Source of the DNA: Spirosoma endophyticum
GTDB lineage: Bacteria; Bacteroidota; Bacteroidia; Cytophagales; Spirosomataceae
Assembly: GCF_900112365.1 (NCBI RefSeq)
Contig: NZ_FOLQ01000013.1
Span: 62,001 to 126,000 of the forward strand
Direction of reading: 5' to 3'
Length of the DNA: 64,000 nucleotides
The notes below the pieces were generated by a model, which searched no databases, was not told the DNA's origin, and saw only the letters and a program-made list of their open reading frames with translations. The translations under genes were made by a program, and so were the position numbers. Shown in pieces: positions 60,761-64,000 of this stretch; position 1 is the stretch's first letter; the number at the start of each line of letters is the position of its first letter.

Positions 60761-62425
60761 ATGCGTTTTGGGTACATTTTCGTATTTATATCTTTAAGTT
60801 GCTCAGCCCAGTCACTAACAGAAACGCAGAAGCTGGCGTCATTGGGTGAGGTATGGGGATTTCTAAAATACTATCATCCGGCCGTAGCAACAGGCAGACT
60901 AAATTGGGATGAACAACTTGTTACATTGGTTCCGCAGATTCAGCAAGCCCATGACCGGAATGAACTATCAACAATTTACTTACGGCTTATTGATAATCTG
61001 GGTATAGTTACCCCCTGCCAGACATGTTCATTTGCAGAATCTATTCCTATCCGGCTTCGGCGTAATTTCGATCTATCGTTACTGAACGACTCAACCCTAT
61101 TTTCGACACCACTACGTGACCGACTGCACTATATTGCCCGAAACCGTAATCAGGGCAAAAATCACTACGTCCAGTGGGTACGTCAAACAGAAAACGCCAA
61201 CTACAGCAACGAGAAAACGTACGCGGAGATGCGTGTCCCCAACGAAGCGTATCGACTACTGACCCTATTTCGCTACTGGAACGTAGTGCACTATTTCTTC
61301 CCGTATAAGTACGCTATTGATAAAAACTGGCATGATGTACTGATGGATCAGATTCCGGTATTCCAGCAAGCGAATAGTGAGCAGGCCTATCAATTGGCAC
61401 TCTATCGCATGGTAGCCCAGATTCAGGATAGTCACGGCTTTGTGAGCAATACCAACAAAAGCGTCTGTCTGCGGTGCGATCTGGGTCGAAATTGGGTGCC
61501 GTTCGAGATGACTATACTTGACGACAAAGCCATTATTACGCGTTTTTACAATGATTCGCTTGCGGCCATTAACAACCTAAAAATCGGGATGGTCATCAGT
61601 CACATCGACGGAGAAACTATCCATGACCGCCTTGAGCGCGAACGTCCCTACGTAGCAGCGTCTAATGAATCGGCACTGCGACGTAACATAGCCATCCTTA
61701 TGGGCATTGGGCCAACAGAAAAAGCGAAACTGACAATTGAAACGGATGGACAGGATTCTGTACTTATCGTACAGCGTTATGCCTATAGTGCGTTCGGCAG
61801 ACAGGCAAAGGAGTCGATCAACAGCCGAAATCCTGTTAGCCGGTGGCTACCCAACAGCATAGGATACGTAAACATGGGGCGGCTGGCAGCCCATCAAGTC
61901 GATAGTGTAATAAATACATTTATGGTGGCAAAGGCCATACTTTTCGATGTGCGCCATTACCCGCAAGGAACAATGGGCCAAGTTTTAAAGCACTTAAACG
62001 TAACCGATAAGTTCGTACAGTTTATTGTGCCTGATTTAACTTATCCCGGTATGATGAAACCAGGCCCAGTGAACTCCGTCAGCTACAGAAATAAAGTACA
62101 CTTCAAAGGCAAGGTGATTGTGCTGCAAAATGAAGAAACCCAGAGTCAGGCCGAATTTACCATTATGGCGTTACAAACGGTGCCAAACGTAATTGTAATT
62201 GGCAGTCAAACGGCTGGTGCCGATGGAGGCTACATAGAAATTCCACTACCTGGTGGCTATCTGGCAACCATGACCGGGCAAGGAATTTACTATCCTGATG
62301 GTCGCGAAACGCAGCGAATCGGTATTGTCCCCGATGTAGTGGTTCGACCTACGATTCGGGGGATTCAGGCTGGGCGAGACGAGGTACTTGAAAGGGCAAT
62401 TGAAGCAGCACGACAGAAAAAGTAA
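60761..62425 (+). CDS. S41 family peptidase (C-terminal processing protease-like)
   Basis: A 554-residue secreted protein with a short signal (FIFVFISLSCSAQ). An N-terminal helical region (LGEVWGFLKYYHPAV) resembles tricorn/S41 bundles; the PDZ-like segment is near NLKIGMVISHIDGETI, and the catalytic block reads VIVLQNEETQSQAEFTIMALQ (Ser in QSQAEF) then GSQTAGADGGY. Likely a periplasmic peptidase for unfolded or small proteins. An LSCS motif raises the option of a lipoprotein. Confidence 0.82.
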   Translation: MRFGYIFVFISLSCSAQSLTETQKLASLGEVWGFLKYYHPAVATGRLNWDEQLVTLVPQIQQAHDRNELSTIYLRLIDNLGIVTPCQTCSFAESIPIRLRRNFDLSLLNDSTLFSTPLRDRLHYIARNRNQGKNHYVQWVRQTENANYSNEKTYAEMRVPNEAYRLLTLFRYWNVVHYFFPYKYAIDKNWHDVLMDQIPVFQQANSEQAYQLALYRMVAQIQDSHGFVSNTNKSVCLRCDLGRNWVPFEMTILDDKAIITRFYNDSLAAINNLKIGMVISHIDGETIHDRLERERPYVAASNESALRRNIAILMGIGPTEKAKLTIETDGQDSVLIVQRYAYSAFGRQAKESINSRNPVSRWLPNSIGYVNMGRLAAHQVDSVINTFMVAKAILFDVRHYPQGTMGQVLKHLNVTDKFVQFIVPDLTYPGMMKPGPVNSVSYRNKVHFKGKVIVLQNEETQSQAEFTIMALQTVPNVIVIGSQTAGADGGYIEIPLPGGYLATMTGQGIYYPDGRETQRIGIVPDVVVRPTIRGIQAGRDEVLERAIEAARQKK

Positions 62426-62448
62426 ACCGTCCTTATAACTGAACTGCT

Positions 62449-62456
62449 TACTTTTG
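62449..62456 (+). promoter_or_regulatory. -7 box for purK
   Basis: TACTTTTG is an exact TAnnTTTG, 18 nt before the TTG start of purK. No -33 element recognised. Confidence 0.4.
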
Positions 62457-62473
62457 CAAAAAAAACAATCCTC

Positions 62474-63610
62474 TTGACACCCACTATCGGTATCCTCGGC
62501 GGGGGCCAGCTCGGTCTGATGCTCCTGCAAGCCGCCATTGACTGGAACCTTCGCGTTCATATTCTTGATCCAGATGCAGAAGCTCCCTGCCGCAATCTCT
62601 GCACTAAATTCACGCAGGGGTCTCTAACTGACTACGACACGGTCTATCAATTCGGGCAGGCTGTTGACGTACTGACCATTGAAATTGAGCGCGTGAATGT
62701 TGAAGCCCTTGAAGCCCTCGAACGTGAAGGAAAGCGGGTATTCCCGCAACCATCCGTTATTCGGGTTATTCAGGACAAACGACTCCAAAAGCAGTTTTAC
62801 CGCGACCATAATCTCCCCACCGCCGATTTCATTCTGACAGAAACCCGTGCCGACGTGGCTCTGCTGGAAATTGATCAGCCTGATTTGTTCCCCGCTTTCC
62901 ACAAACTCGGCCGTGATGGGTACGACGGGCGCGGTGTTCAGCGCATAGCGTCCGTTGCCGATGTCGGGAAAGCTTTCGACGCGCCGGGCGTCCTGGAGAA
63001 AGCCGTCGATTTTGAGAAAGAATTAGCCGTCATCGTAGCCCGCAACGAACGGGGCGACGTGCAAACTTTCCCAACGGTCGAGATGGTGTTTCACCCCGAA
63101 CTGAACCTGGTTGATTATCTGTTTGCTCCCGCTCAAATTTCAGATGAGATCAACCAGCAGGCGCAGGCTATTGCGCGACATACTGCCGAAGCCTTCGGGA
63201 TTGTCGGTTTATTAGCAGTGGAATTATTTCTGGATAAACAAGGCAACGTATTGATTAACGAAGTGGCCCCACGTCCGCACAACAGCGGCCACCATACCAT
63301 GCGCGCCAACGTCACGTCACAGTTTGAACAGCACTGGCGCGCCATCCTCAACTATCCGCTGGGCAATACGTCGGCTTATCAACCTGCCGCGATGGTCAAT
63401 TTACTGGGCGAAGATGGCCACACGGGTCCAGCGGTTTACGAAGGGCTGGAAAACCTGCTGGCTATGCCTGGTGTCTTCCCCTTTTTCTACGGTAAAGCCA
63501 TCACAAAGCCCTTCCGCAAAATGGGCCACGTAACGGTCATGGACGAATCGTTGGATTTATTGCGGGAGAAAGTAGAAGCGGTGAAAACCGGCATCCGAGT
63601 GATTTCATAA
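62474..63610 (+). CDS. purK: N5-carboxyaminoimidazole ribonucleotide synthase
   Basis: A 378-residue ATP-grasp enzyme of purine synthesis, using ATP and bicarbonate on AIR. TIGILGGGQLGLMLLQAA is the N-terminal motif; KLGRDGYDGRGVQ binds ATP; INEVAPRPHNSGHHTMRA and SQFEQHWRAILNYPLG are signatures; GHVTVMDES closes the protein. The start is TTG; there is no ATG before the motif. It follows the S41 gene by 48 nt, with a promoter-like box between. Confidence 0.95.
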   Translation: MTPTIGILGGGQLGLMLLQAAIDWNLRVHILDPDAEAPCRNLCTKFTQGSLTDYDTVYQFGQAVDVLTIEIERVNVEALEALEREGKRVFPQPSVIRVIQDKRLQKQFYRDHNLPTADFILTETRADVALLEIDQPDLFPAFHKLGRDGYDGRGVQRIASVADVGKAFDAPGVLEKAVDFEKELAVIVARNERGDVQTFPTVEMVFHPELNLVDYLFAPAQISDEINQQAQAIARHTAEAFGIVGLLAVELFLDKQGNVLINEVAPRPHNSGHHTMRANVTSQFEQHWRAILNYPLGNTSAYQPAAMVNLLGEDGHTGPAVYEGLENLLAMPGVFPFFYGKAITKPFRKMGHVTVMDESLDLLREKVEAVKTGIRVIS

Positions 63611-63691
63611 ACACAGAGAGACGGAGGAAGCACGGAGCAAATAGAGAAAATCCTTTGTGTACTCCGTACTTCCTCCGTTCCCTCTGTGTTT
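63609..63691. terminator. Bidirectional long hairpin between purK and the FAH-family gene
   Basis: AAACACAGAGAG plus ACGGAGGAAGCACGGAG (63609-63637) pairs with the complementary stretch at 63662-63691 with a few mismatches. It overlaps both stop codons of the convergent genes. The CACAGAG/GACGGAGG wording recalls hairpin repeats seen in many phyla. Confidence 0.75.
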
Positions 63692-64000
63692 ACCCCACTA
63701 CGTTCGTCAGTGTACCAATTCCCTCAATCGTAATGCTTATTTCGTCGCCGGAACGTAGCGTGAAATCATCGGGGGGAACGATGCCAGTGCCGGTCATTAA
63801 GAAACAACCGTTTGAGAAAGAACACTCACGGTACAGGAACTCGACGAGTTCGGTATGCTGACGTTTCATCTGGCTAATAGCAATACTATTTGTGAAAACA
63901 GCCTGCTCATTTCGGACAATTTCCAGCCGGATCTGTGTATCAGGCGAAATTGGGTTTTCGGGTACGAACAAGCACGGACCTAAAGCAGCTGCGCCATCGT
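63690..64000 (-). CDS. Fumarylacetoacetate hydrolase family protein, C-terminal part
   Basis: The frame is open to the window edge (reading DGAAALGPCLFVPEN at the edge), so the N-terminus is missing. The visible about 103 residues contain QMKRQHTELVEFLYR, FLMTGTGIVPPDDFTLRSGDEI and ISIEGIGTL-like end, matching FAH-fold hydrolases, which cleave carbon-carbon bonds in acylpyruvates or related compounds with a metal. Substrate unknown. The metal ligands are in the missing part. Confidence 0.85.
   Translation of the reverse strand, partial: DGAAALGPCLFVPENPISPDTQIRLEIVRNEQAVFTNSIAISQMKRQHTELVEFLYRECSFSNGCFLMTGTGIVPPDDFTLRSGDEISITIEGIGTLTNVVG

Noticed and set aside
1..64000. tRNA, rRNA, riboswitch, prophage, insertion sequence or CRISPR
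   Set aside because: I saw no cloverleaf, rRNA text, integrase/transposase motif or regular repeat-spacer pattern; a covariance-model scan would be the decisive check.

Overview
The window looks like chromosomal DNA from a Bacteroidota member of the Cytophagales, probably Spirosoma-like. The evidence is a protein with a type IX secretion (CHU_C) C-terminal domain, a BatA-type protein, an extracellular sulfatase, a DUF6934 protein, several promoters of the TTTG/TAnnTTTG type, weak ribosome binding sites and frequent TTG/GTG starts. Genus placement is inference. I see no rRNA, tRNA, CRISPR array, integrase or transposase.

Layout. 1-5.1 kb: the end of a GH2 glycosidase overlapping an FAD oxidoreductase, a DUF1772 membrane protein and a Tat-exported TIM-barrel sugar epimerase. 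5.1-7.2 kb: minus-strand pterin genes (eukaryote-like 6-pyruvoyl-tetrahydropterin synthase, folE, atypical SDR). 7.4-12.5 kb: a metallo-hydrolase, then a GH109-like exported enzyme, a FucP-type permease and a galactokinase-like GHMP kinase, together a plausible GalNAc utilisation set. 12.5-19.5 kb: a LolC/E-type permease, rbfA, a polytopic membrane protein, a queuosine-precursor transporter, pyrE, an OsmC protein, a decayed possible DeoR-type regulator and a flavin disulfide reductase. 19.6-22.1 kb: an ABC-F ATPase whose 3' end is duplicated around an inserted DUF6934 two-gene cassette, with a 68-bp perfect palindrome at the junction.

22-37 kb: sulfatase, EamA transporter, DUF3052, SDR, EcsC, two convergent overlapping L,D-transpeptidases, a lipoprotein, the CHU_C protein, FKBP, tsaC and a BatA-type protein. 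37.3-43.6 kb: a tight seven-gene operon that couples polyamine synthesis (AdoMet decarboxylase and a membrane-fused spermidine-synthase domain) to DUF4178, DUF350, a Tat lipoprotein oxidoreductase and a His-bearing polytopic membrane protein. This is the best candidate for an undescribed system. 43.7-49.3 kb: rimP-nusA-infB with an intrinsic terminator placed between its promoter and rimP. 49.4-64 kb: endonuclease/phosphatase-fold protein, moaE/moaD, an ECF sigma factor with a membrane-anchored trypsin-like protease, gpsA, TolC/adaptor/ATPase export genes without a permease, aminotransferase IV, DUF2807, S41 peptidase, purK and the end of a fumarylacetoacetate hydrolase-family gene.

Two genome-scale patterns stand out. 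Most intergenic gaps hold long inverted repeats of mutually unrelated sequence. The word ACGTAG/CTACGT is about 3.5-fold over-represented by my hand count, but absent from about 44.4-51.3 kb.
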